DNA of 64,000 bases. Source: Solidesulfovibrio fructosivorans JJ] (GTDB lineage Bacteria; Desulfobacterota; Desulfovibrionia; Desulfovibrionales; Desulfovibrionaceae). Shown here piece by piece: positions 9,201 through 16,821 of the stretch. The notes beneath the pieces were generated by a model. That model saw only the letters and a program-made list of their open reading frames with translations, had not been told where the DNA came from and ran no database searches. The stretch spans positions 186,001 through 250,000 of the forward strand of contig NZ_AECZ01000001.1 of NCBI RefSeq assembly GCF_000179555.1, read 5' to 3'. Position numbers and translations under genes: made by a program. How positions within the stretch are numbered: position 1 is the stretch's first letter; every line of letters begins with the position of its first letter.

Positions 9201-12200
9201 CTGCAAAAGCTCATGGGCAAATTCGTAGTCTCCCGAGCCTATGGCGTCGAGTTCCTGTAGTCCGCGCTTGAAAAGGTCAGTAGACTCAGAACGGTTTGCT
9301 TGCAGCAGTGCACGCGACAAGCTTGCGAACAATCTGCTGCGACATTGAATATCTCTATCACGTTCAATATGCTTAACTGCCAATACCGCCATTTTCCCAG
9401 CCTGCTTATGGCAGTTCAGCCGTCCTGCCAAGAGCCTGACAAAATAAATTATGGTTTCTGGCGCGAGTGTTGAAGCGCTCTGCAGGCAAGAAGCTAACTT
9501 TTGAGCGGCGCAAGGTGTTAACAAGTCGAGCGCCATGAAAATCTCGGATGCGCACCCGGTGTACAGGGCGTCCACAAAGCGTAATTGTTCTTGTGGAATA
9601 TAGACTCGGTTCCGGGTTGTGCCAGCCTGAGAGGCCTGCCATGCTTCAAAAAATGCTAGCGTGGCAGCCTTCGCTTGGATAGGCTTTGCCGCCGCAATCA
9701 TAGTCGTAAGCAGCTTTACCAATGCCAGCAAAGGCATCACGCCATAAGAAATTCTGTCAGCGGCATGAGAGAGTTCCGAAGACGACAGCCCACTATTCTC
9801 TAGTCGTTCCTGGATTTCCGGCGGTGTCTCATTATGGGGCGTCCTTAATTCCTTCAAACGTTCGTCAAGCAATGCCCGCTGGGCCTCGTCGGTCGATGGC
9901 CGGGAAGCGTCCTTGACCAATGCCCAGAATTCCTTCGGCAGGCAGTCAAAAAGGTCCGCTACTCGGGATTCGCTTGCACAACGGCTCGCCACACTCAACG
10001 CGAAAGAAACAAGTTTTTCTACATCCAAATCGCCATGAAGCGACCACATCCGATAACGCTGAGGCACGGCGACAGCAAACGTCCGGTCCATTTCTTTTAC
10101 CATGTTAAGATTAGCCATCCGGATAGCGCATCGGATCAGCGCCTTACGATAGCTATTCTTGTGACTGCTCCCGGCAAATTCTTCTGAGAATTCTTCATTC
10201 GATTTCAGCGTTGCCGCAAGCTTCTTCAATAAAGCCTTCGTTCTGGTGCGGGATACAAAGCCAGGGAAGAAGTTGAGCGCAGCCACAACCAGCGCCGGGG
10301 GTGCTTTAGGCAAAGAAAGTACTTCGTTCAGAGTTTTCGCGAAATTAGGCAGGTTGCCAAACGATTCTGTCGCGAGACAATATTCAAATAAACGACATGC
10401 GATGCAATAACCATAAAATGGCTTCCATTGGGCTATGTATCCCGCAACGTGATTGCCTCGTTCTTTGGAGAAGAGATAAAACGCAATCGATGCATAATCG
10501 CCATGATCGAATTTGTTTGTCCTGTGTACTTTTTCGTCTTGATTGTGTTGCCACTGGTGCCAATCATCCGCTTTTTTTGCGTACCCATACGCTTCAGCGG
10601 TATCACCATCGGCCACATAGGCTGTTGCCAAACGGGCGTGACGTGTGCCCGGCCAGCCGCTACGCGCCTCGAATAAGCGTCGGAGGGCTTCCGGGTCGCC
10701 TAGGCCGACTACTAGGTCAGGCTGTTCGAGCAGATAGTCTTCTCCGCGTTCATCGACGATGACCATCGAAGCCAACTCAACCAGCAAGTCAACGGAGGCG
10801 CTGAAGTCTCGATCTTTGGCTGCTGCTCCGACTGCCGTACGGAGCCTATTAAGGCGAATAGCCCGCTTCGCGATATCACTGTCAAGTTCAGGAGGAAACC
10901 GCGTATCGAATGCCAGCGAACGCAGTTTCTCAGTTTCTCCCATTGCGAAGAGCAAGCTGGGAAGCGATCGAGCTGCATACACAGATGAGGACTGAGCTTT
11001 GCTTAAGCGGGACACTACATCGTTAAGAAGTGTTAGCTGTTGTCCATATGACTCGCGTATCAACGTTTCTGTTGGTTCGTCACGAAATATAAGCCCATGC
11101 CGGGTGTGTTCCAGCAAAGGAGCGAGGTCAGCGGCAAAACTTTCGACTTCAGAGGTTGTGATCCCGAATGCGGCGGCTATCTCAGCAACAGGAACAGGTG
11201 GAGGAAGGACGGACAAGGCGCAAAGAAACCCGGAAATTTCGTCGCGATCACAACCTTTATCGTCAGCTAAGCGTATCGCTCCCTCAAGTCGTTGGCGGAT
11301 GAGATCGTTCACGTCAATATTGGTAGAAACAGTATCGATCTCGGCAAGTGGTCGATCAGGCTCAATCAGGTTGGCTATTACTCGGGGATTGCCATTTGAC
11401 CGATGGTGGATGGCTTCGATTTGGGCAGAAGTCGCTTCTGGACGACGTTGTTTAATAAAAGATTGACTCTCGTCGGCAGAGAATGCCCTGAGTTCGAAGT
11501 CCTTGCACTGGCTTCGACCAATAGCCAGATCACGGCGCTGGGAACGGGCGGTGGCGACACACACAAGACCGTCGATGGAATGCGATGGTTGTGAGAGACT
11601 TTCCAGCAGCATCTGCGGAAAAGAAACTTGTTGTTTGTCCCGTGCCTCCATCGCGGCGTTGTCAACCGCGTCGATGATGAGAACCAATCGCGCCTTAGGC
11701 CGGGTCCGACGGATCGTCGCAATTGCTTGCGAGAATCGCTGGATACTCCTTCGGGCGACTTCAGCCGGATCTGATGAACCGGGTAAGATCGGATCACATA
11801 ATCCACGGCAGGCGAGATCATTGACAATGTGCATCAGCCCTCGCTCAGGGCGATGCCTCATATCAAGTGGCGAACGGTAAGCGCCTCCGCCAAAACAATC
11901 AAAAATTACTACTTCATCAGTTGCGATTAGGCGAGATGCTACGCTCTGGGCAAAAACTGTTTTTCCAACGCCCCCTGCAGCGTGAATTATCCAAAGGTCA
12001 GATTCTTCCATGTTGTCGATGAAAGTCTGAATTTGTTCGCGTTCAACGATCGGTCCGGGTTCGACAAATACATCCGGCGTTGGAAGAAGGTCAATCTCCT
12101 CTGCGATATCCAGAGCTGCCAACACATCGATGTTGGTGATGACGTTATTCTGTTGACCCTTATGACCGGCCTTGTCACGTACTAGTTGCCTGAGATCTCC

Positions 12201-12857
12201 CAATCTGGCGCGCGCCTTAGCGTCATTTGATGCGGACCAATCAGCTATAATCCTAGCATTTCCCTTCTCGATGGTTTGTAGATCGCCGCCTTGGCCCACG
12301 AGAAAGACTTTTGCGGCGAACTTCTTAAGATGGTCGCCGTTCAAGGGGATTATGGACAGGAGTTGGTGATACTGAGCGCGACTGTTTTTCTTCGAGGGGA
12401 GATCGCCCTTTGCCAAAGCAGATAGCGCTTCGGTCAATTCTGAGCCAATTGGTCGGTTTGTATATATGGTGTAAGAAATTTTATTCGCCACCTTCTGTTG
12501 AGCTGGCTTTGACAAGAACTTGCTTTCAGATTTTGCAAACTTTTGAAGGGTCTTTGCTGCATCTGAGGCAAGAAATTTGGTGCCTTGTCGAGCGATGGAA
12601 TATTTAAATTGTGCTATTTCGACGCGCGTTGAATCTCGAAAAGTAGGAGCCGCACCAAAATAGAATGTTGCATCTGCTATCTCAACCGTGGCTGTGCTTG
12701 TGCCTGTCTGGTCTTCTGGAGTTAGCCCCTCCACGGCGATGCCGCAAAGTTCATCGCGCGGTAGTAGCAAGCCCAATGCGCGCCTTGCCAACCACGCTTC
12801 ATGGAATTGATGCCCATCTCGGGAGGCACGGACTTTGTCGACTGTAATGTCTGCCAT
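6267..12857 (-). CDS. Giant STAND NTPase with Cap4-like nuclease domain (AVAST-type antiviral candidate)
   Basis: A 2,196-residue single protein. Residues 1-about 230 look like a Cap4/DUF4297-type restriction-fold nuclease: DGHQFHEAWLARRAL, an E at 43, D62 and the Q83-x-K85 pair in IAQFKYS. Residues about 270-500 are a STAND/NACHT-like NTPase with Walker A HAAGGVGKT (292-300), Walker B LVLIIDAVDNA (391-401) and SNGNP near 487. The remaining about 1,700 residues are helical repeat-like, with a proline stretch and basic linker near the middle. This order (nuclease, STAND ATPase, very long C-terminal sensor) is that of Avs antiviral proteins, which bind a conserved phage protein such as terminase or portal, oligomerise and cut DNA. 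Base composition is lower in GC than the host. It is monocistronic within an island. Assignment to an exact Avs type is not possible by eye. Confidence 0.8.
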   Translation of the reverse strand: MADITVDKVRASRDGHQFHEAWLARRALGLLLPRDELCGIAVEGLTPEDQTGTSTATVEIADATFYFGAAPTFRDSTRVEIAQFKYSIARQGTKFLASDAAKTLQKFAKSESKFLSKPAQQKVANKISYTIYTNRPIGSELTEALSALAKGDLPSKKNSRAQYHQLLSIIPLNGDHLKKFAAKVFLVGQGGDLQTIEKGNARIIADWSASNDAKARARLGDLRQLVRDKAGHKGQQNNVITNIDVLAALDIAEEIDLLPTPDVFVEPGPIVEREQIQTFIDNMEESDLWIIHAAGGVGKTVFAQSVASRLIATDEVVIFDCFGGGAYRSPLDMRHRPERGLMHIVNDLACRGLCDPILPGSSDPAEVARRSIQRFSQAIATIRRTRPKARLVLIIDAVDNAAMEARDKQQVSFPQMLLESLSQPSHSIDGLVCVATARSQRRDLAIGRSQCKDFELRAFSADESQSFIKQRRPEATSAQIEAIHHRSNGNPRVIANLIEPDRPLAEIDTVSTNIDVNDLIRQRLEGAIRLADDKGCDRDEISGFLCALSVLPPPVPVAEIAAAFGITTSEVESFAADLAPLLEHTRHGLIFRDEPTETLIRESYGQQLTLLNDVVSRLSKAQSSSVYAARSLPSLLFAMGETEKLRSLAFDTRFPPELDSDIAKRAIRLNRLRTAVGAAAKDRDFSASVDLLVELASMVIVDERGEDYLLEQPDLVVGLGDPEALRRLFEARSGWPGTRHARLATAYVADGDTAEAYGYAKKADDWHQWQHNQDEKVHRTNKFDHGDYASIAFYLFSKERGNHVAGYIAQWKPFYGYCIACRLFEYCLATESFGNLPNFAKTLNEVLSLPKAPPALVVAALNFFPGFVSRTRTKALLKKLAATLKSNEEFSEEFAGSSHKNSYRKALIRCAIRMANLNMVKEMDRTFAVAVPQRYRMWSLHGDLDVEKLVSFALSVASRCASESRVADLFDCLPKEFWALVKDASRPSTDEAQRALLDERLKELRTPHNETPPEIQERLENSGLSSSELSHAADRISYGVMPLLALVKLLTTMIAAAKPIQAKAATLAFFEAWQASQAGTTRNRVYIPQEQLRFVDALYTGCASEIFMALDLLTPCAAQKLASCLQSASTLAPETIIYFVRLLAGRLNCHKQAGKMAVLAVKHIERDRDIQCRSRLFASLSRALLQANRSESTDLFKRGLQELDAIGSGDYEFAHELLQFAITLRGGHLQPNLALRLAKICEINVYDSDKWHWPLTAKAFARAVGAPYLAQIARWHDRDIVKLSLTLPSALTYMVKEGALRPIHAVSLLWLVSPEPLWSWGWNDLLNALAEQNTTESMLHEVLDQYEHSFPGRSANRYLCELREVLESDPALAATISERITLLEQRNTKSRIVEKDSHSPPPPPRDRKLIRKQEKERQANVAKALAKLDPIDTASFESFAEELKACSGWNFDKSQAFKKVRARVAYADRAKHLETIVAARNLSLSEKNDLLQAIKDEWTEDSPTQLSCLSACGLPLVKEHAEELLGKTWGTVTDISKLSEVTSTPIDQLAIVLVESATTRQLDASAMTWLSIATIISKRAEAEIPLNALERLLDSGAARLVDEIGDGAWRDELNPGTDSDEIAAGLIWFCLGSPKAKERWRAAHAVRSAARFGQWSVIERMFGFFDETDAGAFQDRALPFFKYNAQLWFLIAIARIAMDFPDDIAARFRPKMETIAFQDAFPHVGIRQAACEALRHCAAGKCGADTQKLLSRIAKANVSMFPLAKTREKAVREFPWERPKDIPRPEPTFYFDYDFEKYNIDALARVFGLPKWRIKDLCRDWIRIWAPEVTSMNDFSGKPRPYSRHGYYRPTEESYQSHGAYLAWHALAVVSGRLLSERPVTDESFLDDPWKNWLAEYSITRDDGHWISDGTDGYPLVALNDLRASSSSDTKREQPINDKQFLTSLAGLEDSTPEGIIVQAWWSSPDNVNCGIMSSLVDPAHAKLAALAIITSPHFHMYLPFHEFDDDESPRFRSDGMEPCDPWITHTEQSEALDAQDPFGASSALSIYRPARNIIARFKLVATKPWSHKWMEKGGSTVFRYNGWGGWQGYGDSENRQEGKALYCDRRFLSKLLTQLDKNLIILIKLRVYHEPNRHDKDSSQKSEFIHSFMAAVLDKHLNVQIIEPTTKQLKAVSKLNQYDIYKFSKRFLTIAMLES

Positions 12858-13176
12858 GCTTCGTCCACTGTAGAGTGTTCTATTGCCGTTTGGATGGCGT
12901 CCAAATGAGTTTAGTGCTAAAAATGGTTATGAGCAACCCGGAATTAATCTGGACAGAATCAGTATGGGTTGGATAAAAGTGGAAAATACCCTTTGGCTAT
13001 CCCGTTCTAAAAAGCGCCGGGATCAAAATTCAGCGGCGTGACAGCATTATCTCCGTAATTTCAATTTTTCCATTTTGAACTAAGTATATTTGCTGCACTG
13101 TTCCAGATCGATGCAAGCTGTGTCTACAGTGTTTCTTTTGAGTATACAATCAGCTGCCAGAGATGGTAAAAATTAC
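12858..13176. other. Upstream region of the STAND gene
   Basis: About 320 AT-rich bases separate the STAND gene from the mobilization operon. No coding sequence is supported. The promoter of the STAND gene must lie here, but no convincing -35/-10 pair stands out; only a weak GGACGAAG precedes its ATG. Confidence 0.4.
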
Positions 13177-13284
13177 TCAACTCCCGGACAAGATTTGTGC
13201 CATACGAATGTTCTTGGTAGTGCTGGGGGCAAGGAGAAATAGTCTGTCCAACCTGTCCCGGTCTCTATCTTTATAGTTAGCCAT
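13177..13284 (-). CDS. Possible 35-residue peptide at the end of the mob operon
   Basis: An ATG at 13284 is preceded by AGGAG at a spacing of 7 bases on the minus strand and opens a 35-codon frame ending in TGA. The peptide starts MANYKDRDRDRLDRLFLLAP, a highly charged N-terminus. It begins 22 bases downstream of the mobA stop and so could be co-transcribed. There is no homologue I can name; the strong ribosome-binding site is the only support. Confidence 0.3.
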   Translation of the reverse strand: MANYKDRDRDRLDRLFLLAPSTTKNIRMAQILSGS

Positions 13285-13306
13285 TATTTTCTCCTGCTGT
13301 CGCTGA

Positions 13307-14842
13307 TTATAAACTAAATTCATCACGAGATACCGTTATTTTTTTGGAACGCTGTTCCATACGTGCTGTAAGGTACTGTTCAACCGATGTAGTAGCGGCT
13401 CTAATTCTTTGAATAACTCTTTTAGTTGATTCAAGTCGTTCTCCTGCTCTGTCTGGCGTACTTCCAAATCGTTTAGATGTTTGTCCTGTTCTTTCTGGGA
13501 CGAATAGAACTCTTGTTGAAGACCCTCCAGGCAGTTGAAGAGGTGGTGTTCCAGTTCGGTCATGCTCATTGTTTACTCCAATTTTATTGCTTGCTGTTTG
13601 CCAACCGTCCAGCCTGTCTGGGCCGAAGTCTTCGGCGGCAGGATGATGAATCGTCCCTCCTGGTTCTCCAGGAGCCTCAATCCCCATGTCTGTTTTTCCA
13701 ATTGCCCGGTGATGCTCTCCAGTTCGGCTTTGCTCGCATCGAGGCTTTGAATCTCGTCCTGTAAGGCAATGATCCTGTGTGCGAACAGGGTCAGCACGCC
13801 CCAGCACCCCAAGGCGGTTCCCATCAGGAGTGCCAGGCTCAAGAGCAGGGCTTGCAGCCATTTCCTGCCAAAGGCCCAGCTCAAGGTTTGGCAGCGTGAG
13901 GCGATGTTCTCTTCCAACGTCCCAAGCTTTTCCTGGATAGCGGCCTCGGTTGTACGCAGCGCGGCGGTCGATGACTGCCGCAAGCTCTCGCTCAAGGCGT
14001 TGAATTGTTGCCGGGTCAGGGCTTCGAGTTCCTGCCGGTCCTGTTCGGTCTTGGCTCGCATGCGCTCGGCCAGGGAGGGCAACGAGTTGCCAGTGTTCGG
14101 CATATATTCCTCCCTTGAGACGAAGCTTTTCGCCGCTGGCTGGGTCTTTGACGGTGATATAGTCCTTGCCCGCCCGGTTGATCTCCAGGTCAGCCTCCCG
14201 CAACGCCGCAAGGAGCCCTGAACGGTTGGTGACCTGCCCCTCTTCGATCTTCATGAGCAGGAAGGCGTGAACGGCGTCCTTGGCCTCCGCGCGCTCATCC
14301 TTGCCGGGCGTTGCCCCCCACCGAATCAGACGGGCTTTGTGCAGGTCCGCGTGTTCCGGCGTGCGCAGGCGGGCTCGGGCCGGATCGTCCGGCCTGGCCC
14401 AACCTTCGCGGTGATTGTGCAGGTCCCGGAACACGTCGAAGTGCTTTTGCCAGCCAGGCGGGCAGGGATTGAAGGCCTTGCCGCTTGAGAGCTCCACGCG
14501 TGGGATGACGAAATGGATCTCGTGATGCCCGGCATGATGGTGCCTCACCCAAAGGATATTGCGCTGGTCCGGCTCCAGGCCGGCAAATGCCACGGCCTCG
14601 AAGTCGTCCATGACGTGCGCTTCCTGCTCGGGCGTCACGAGTTCGTCCGGATACCAGGAAAGGACTCCGGCCGTGAACTTCCATTTGGTGTCCAGGGTGT
14701 CGATCAACTCCCGCGTCAGCTCCGGATCGCCGCGCAGCACTTCGGGCGGATGTTTGTCCCGGCCCGGGTAGTCCGGCCGCACCAGATAGCGCGTCGGCCC
14801 ATCCCCGGAGCCCTGGCCGTGCGGAAAGACCTTCATGTACAT
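13307..14842 (-). CDS. mobA: Relaxase, MobA/ColE1-type
   Basis: A 511-residue relaxase for conjugative mobilization: it nicks oriT and stays covalently on the transferred strand. Starting at ATG 14842 (GGAG 8 bases upstream), the N-terminus MYMKVFPHGQGSG leads to a possible catalytic Tyr near residue 19 and the metal-binding His cluster WVRHHHAGHHEIHFVIPRV near residues 98-115. The first about 245 residues form the relaxase domain. The last about 265 codons are overlapped in another frame by mobB and mobD, and here mobA is low in recognisable structure. It overlaps the mobC stop by 10 bases. With no type IV secretion genes in sight, element 2 would be mobilized by a helper. Confidence 0.85.
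   Translation of the reverse strand: MYMKVFPHGQGSGDGPTRYLVRPDYPGRDKHPPEVLRGDPELTRELIDTLDTKWKFTAGVLSWYPDELVTPEQEAHVMDDFEAVAFAGLEPDQRNILWVRHHHAGHHEIHFVIPRVELSSGKAFNPCPPGWQKHFDVFRDLHNHREGWARPDDPARARLRTPEHADLHKARLIRWGATPGKDERAEAKDAVHAFLLMKIEEGQVTNRSGLLAALREADLEINRAGKDYITVKDPASGEKLRLKGGIYAEHWQLVALPGRAHASQDRTGPAGTRSPDPATIQRLERELAAVIDRRAAYNRGRYPGKAWDVGREHRLTLPNLELGLWQEMAASPALEPGTPDGNRLGVLGRADPVRTQDHCLTGRDSKPRCEQSRTGEHHRAIGKTDMGIEAPGEPGGTIHHPAAEDFGPDRLDGWQTASNKIGVNNEHDRTGTPPLQLPGGSSTRVLFVPERTGQTSKRFGSTPDRAGERLESTKRVIQRIRAATTSVEQYLTARMEQRSKKITVSRDEFSL
13336..13569 (-). CDS. mobD: MobD/MbeD-like mobilization protein, nested in mobA
   Basis: A 77-residue coiled-coil protein, starting MSMTELEHHLFNCLEGLQQE, resembling MbeD of ColE1-family plasmids (MTELE, a leucine/glutamine coil, length about 75). 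It lies wholly inside mobA in a different frame. GGAG seven bases before ATG 13569 is embedded in the last codons of mobB, so the two are probably translationally coupled. MbeD-type proteins assist mobilization and entry exclusion in ColE1; the same role is inferred here. Confidence 0.72.
   Translation of the reverse strand: MSMTELEHHLFNCLEGLQQEFYSSQKEQDKHLNDLEVRQTEQENDLNQLKELFKELEPLLHRLNSTLQHVWNSVPKK
13573..14103 (-). CDS. mobB: MobB/MbeB-like membrane mobilization protein, nested in mobA
   Basis: A 176-residue protein starting at ATG 14103, selected because GGGAGGAATAT precedes it. It begins MPNTGNSLPSLAERMRAKTE with a long helical region, then a hydrophobic membrane segment (LLLSLALLMGTALGCWGVLTL, slightly past the middle), then a coiled coil. 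MbeB-type proteins have such an N-terminal coil and stabilise the relaxosome at the membrane. The gene is inside mobA in a second frame, the arrangement known from ColE1 mbeA/mbeB/mbeD. Confidence 0.75.
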   Translation of the reverse strand: MPNTGNSLPSLAERMRAKTEQDRQELEALTRQQFNALSESLRQSSTAALRTTEAAIQEKLGTLEENIASRCQTLSWAFGRKWLQALLLSLALLMGTALGCWGVLTLFAHRIIALQDEIQSLDASKAELESITGQLEKQTWGLRLLENQEGRFIILPPKTSAQTGWTVGKQQAIKLE

Positions 14843-15216
14843 GGCGTCTCCACGGAGGTTTTTGACTCCAGGGGGAGAGAGGAATCTTGCCGGTCGCTGT
14901 CGGCTGGGGCAGCGTCCCGCTTGAGTGCCCTTTCGAAGCTTAAAAGGGCTGCCAATACGCGTATGGCCTCCGCTCGGCTCTTGTACGTGTTGGCCCACCG
15001 GGCCAGTTGATTCAGGTTCGCGCCCACTCGGGCGACCAAGCGGACGTGCTCCTTCTCCAAGGGCGTTTTGCGCAGGCGATAGTCCAGGGCGCGTTGACGG
15101 ATGAAATCCGTCACGGTCTGCCCCTGGGCGTTCGCCTTGGCCGTGATCGCTTCCTTCTCAGACGGGGTGACGCGAAGCTTGATCCAGGCTGTGCGGCTCT
15201 CTGAATTCTTCCCCAT
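14833..15216 (-). CDS. mobC: MobC-like relaxosome accessory protein
   Basis: A 127-residue protein with a ribbon-helix-helix-like N-terminus (WIKLRVTPSEKEAITAKAN, then TVTDFIRQRALDYRLR) and the MobC signature NLNQLARWAN near residues 73-82. MobC proteins bind oriT and open the strands for the relaxase. It is the first gene of the mob operon and overlaps mobA by 10 bases. oriT is expected in the upstream segment 15217-15420. Confidence 0.85.
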   Translation of the reverse strand: MGKNSESRTAWIKLRVTPSEKEAITAKANAQGQTVTDFIRQRALDYRLRKTPLEKEHVRLVARVGANLNQLARWANTYKSRAEAIRVLAALLSFERALKRDAAPADSDRQDSSLPLESKTSVETPCT

Positions 15217-15381
15217 GGCGTCAACCGGCTTTCTGCCTTTTGTCTTTGGCGGGGTTCGAAGGGCGGCACGCCCTCGCCAGCCCCGGCAGGGGGCACCGCG
15301 TCAGCGCGTGCCCACAACGGGTAGGCTGGCTCTGCGGAATGCCACCAATGGGCGCGGATTCTCCTGAGCAACATACCTCTG
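15217..15381. other. Probable oriT region upstream of mobC
   Basis: A non-coding, GC-rich segment upstream of mobC. An inverted repeat GGGCAC (15291-15296) / GTGCCC (15308-15313) with inner GCG/CGC is followed by ACAACGGGTAGGCTGG. Mobilizable plasmids usually have oriT here, as an inverted repeat next to the nick site. The nick position cannot be assigned from sequence alone. Confidence 0.4.
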
Positions 15382-15484
15382 GCGAAAAAAGCGAAATAAG
15401 CGAAACTAGCGAAATAAGGTTCATGCGAGAGTCCGCCTATTTTCGCTTAATTCGCTTAATTCGCTTTTTTCGCTTAATTCGCGC
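15382..15484. repeat. Inverted array of 9-base GCGAAWWAA iterons
   Basis: Four direct 9-base units (GCGAAAAAA, GCGAAATAA, GCGAAACTA, GCGAAATAA; 15382-15417) are mirrored after about 20 bases by TTCGCTTAA-type units (15441-15484). Together they can form a long imperfect hairpin. The right half encodes the C-terminal LSEKSELSELSE of the DUF3987 protein. The location between replication and mob genes suggests a replication or transfer origin, or a regulatory site. Confidence 0.6.
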
Positions 15485-16821
15485 AGGGACAAGATGATCT
15501 TGGGACGGCCCACGTTCTTCAGTTTGGTAATGGTAATGCGCTGTTGTGCTTCGAGTTGCTGCAGCAGGGGTTTGAGGCGGTCGCGGGGGACATGCCTGCT
15601 CAGGACGCTGCTCAGTTCGGTGGCCGTGAGCGGGCCGGTCCTGAGCGCTTCCAGAATTTTATCTTCCAGCGGGTCTGTCGCCCGGTCTCCGAAGATGTAG
15701 CGCGCCGAATCCTGCGCATAGCGCCACATGGCAAGGGCCGCTTGCAGGTGGGGTTCCTTGATTTCCCCCTGAGCGTCCAAGAGCGAGTAGAGGAGCGCCA
15801 GACGGAGGGTCTGAGCCTCTGCCCTGTTGATCATGCTTCCGGCCAAGCCTGTGTGCTCCTGGGAGAGCTCTGGGTAGACGTGTCTCCATAGCTCCAAGGC
15901 ATTCGCCGTCATGGTCATGACCCCACGTTGCTGCGCTTGCCCCACGCGCTGCCAAAGCTCACGCTGCAAGGGCGCAAGCTCTGCGTCCGGCATCCGTGAA
16001 GGCAGGGCAACCAGTTTCGAGCGCCGGGCGCATATCCAAAGGAATCGGTTGCCGAAGCCATTCACGGCCTGCACCTCTCCCAAACACACGGCGAGCTCCT
16101 GCATGGTGATGTGGGTGATGATGCTGATGTGCGCGCCGCGAACCAGGACGGGGTTGTTTTTGGTCAGGGGGGCATAGTCGCCGGAATCCCAGAAGCAGCG
16201 GATGCCCATGGAGAGCGTGTTGCCTTCCCGTTTGGTGCAGGCAAGGGCGCTGGCAAACTCCTCGTCCATGATGACGAGCCTTTTGTCTCCCTTTTCGCGG
16301 ACCGGTTCGGCAGGGTTCTGACGCTGTCGCCGTTCCCGCTCCTCATCGCTTTCGTCGCGCACATGATGGGCCAGACCTTCTCCCGTGGAAAGCGGGCCGC
16401 CACTCTCCCTGGCGGGCAAAGGGACGCCCCAGGCCCTCAAGTCGGCGGGCAGGCAGTGCTCCCGGCCAAAGAGCTTCGCCACGGGATGTCGGGAGGTGCC
16501 TTTGCGGGCCTTGCTGGTGCTGCCGCAGATGACGGCAAAAAGGCGCGGCGAGTGGACGGTTTCGCCCACATAGAGGTGCGGGCCTTTATCGGGCGCATAG
16601 CCATAGACCTCCGCCCCGAAGCGCACCAACGCGGTGATGCAGACCGCCGCCGGGTCGGCTTCGCTGTCGCGCGTTGCCAACCGCACAAATTCGCCCAGGA
16701 TGCCCGGACAAGCGTCAAACGAGAATTGGGGCCACTCCTTGAGATTGAGGCCGTCGAGATCCTCCGGCGGGACCTCTTGGTGCGCACAGGGCAGCGGGGA
16801 GACCGAGGGCCTGCCGCTCAT
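15421..16821 (-). CDS. DUF3987-type replication (primase/helicase-like) protein
   Basis: A 466-residue protein of the DUF3987 type found on plasmids and integrative elements. Visible features are an N-terminal ADPAAVCITALVRFGA, a P-loop-like GSTSKARKGTS (100-110), a Walker-B-like LVIMDEEFASAL, an ITHITMQEL segment with NRFLWICARRSK, and a C-terminal winged-helix-like region (LTATELSSVLSRHVPRDRLKPLLQQL). Such proteins are thought to act in element DNA replication; precise activity is not shown. Its start overlaps the stop of the upstream HTH gene by 4 bases. The last residues are repeated LSE units encoded by the iteron array. Confidence 0.7.
   Translation of the reverse strand: MSGRPSVSPLPCAHQEVPPEDLDGLNLKEWPQFSFDACPGILGEFVRLATRDSEADPAAVCITALVRFGAEVYGYAPDKGPHLYVGETVHSPRLFAVICGSTSKARKGTSRHPVAKLFGREHCLPADLRAWGVPLPARESGGPLSTGEGLAHHVRDESDEERERRQRQNPAEPVREKGDKRLVIMDEEFASALACTKREGNTLSMGIRCFWDSGDYAPLTKNNPVLVRGAHISIITHITMQELAVCLGEVQAVNGFGNRFLWICARRSKLVALPSRMPDAELAPLQRELWQRVGQAQQRGVMTMTANALELWRHVYPELSQEHTGLAGSMINRAEAQTLRLALLYSLLDAQGEIKEPHLQAALAMWRYAQDSARYIFGDRATDPLEDKILEALRTGPLTATELSSVLSRHVPRDRLKPLLQQLEAQQRITITKLKNVGRPKIILSLRELSEKSELSELSENRRTLA

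Noticed and set aside
15382-15484. CRISPR-like repeat array
   Set aside because: Units are 9 bases, contiguous without spacers and mirrored, unlike CRISPR repeats.
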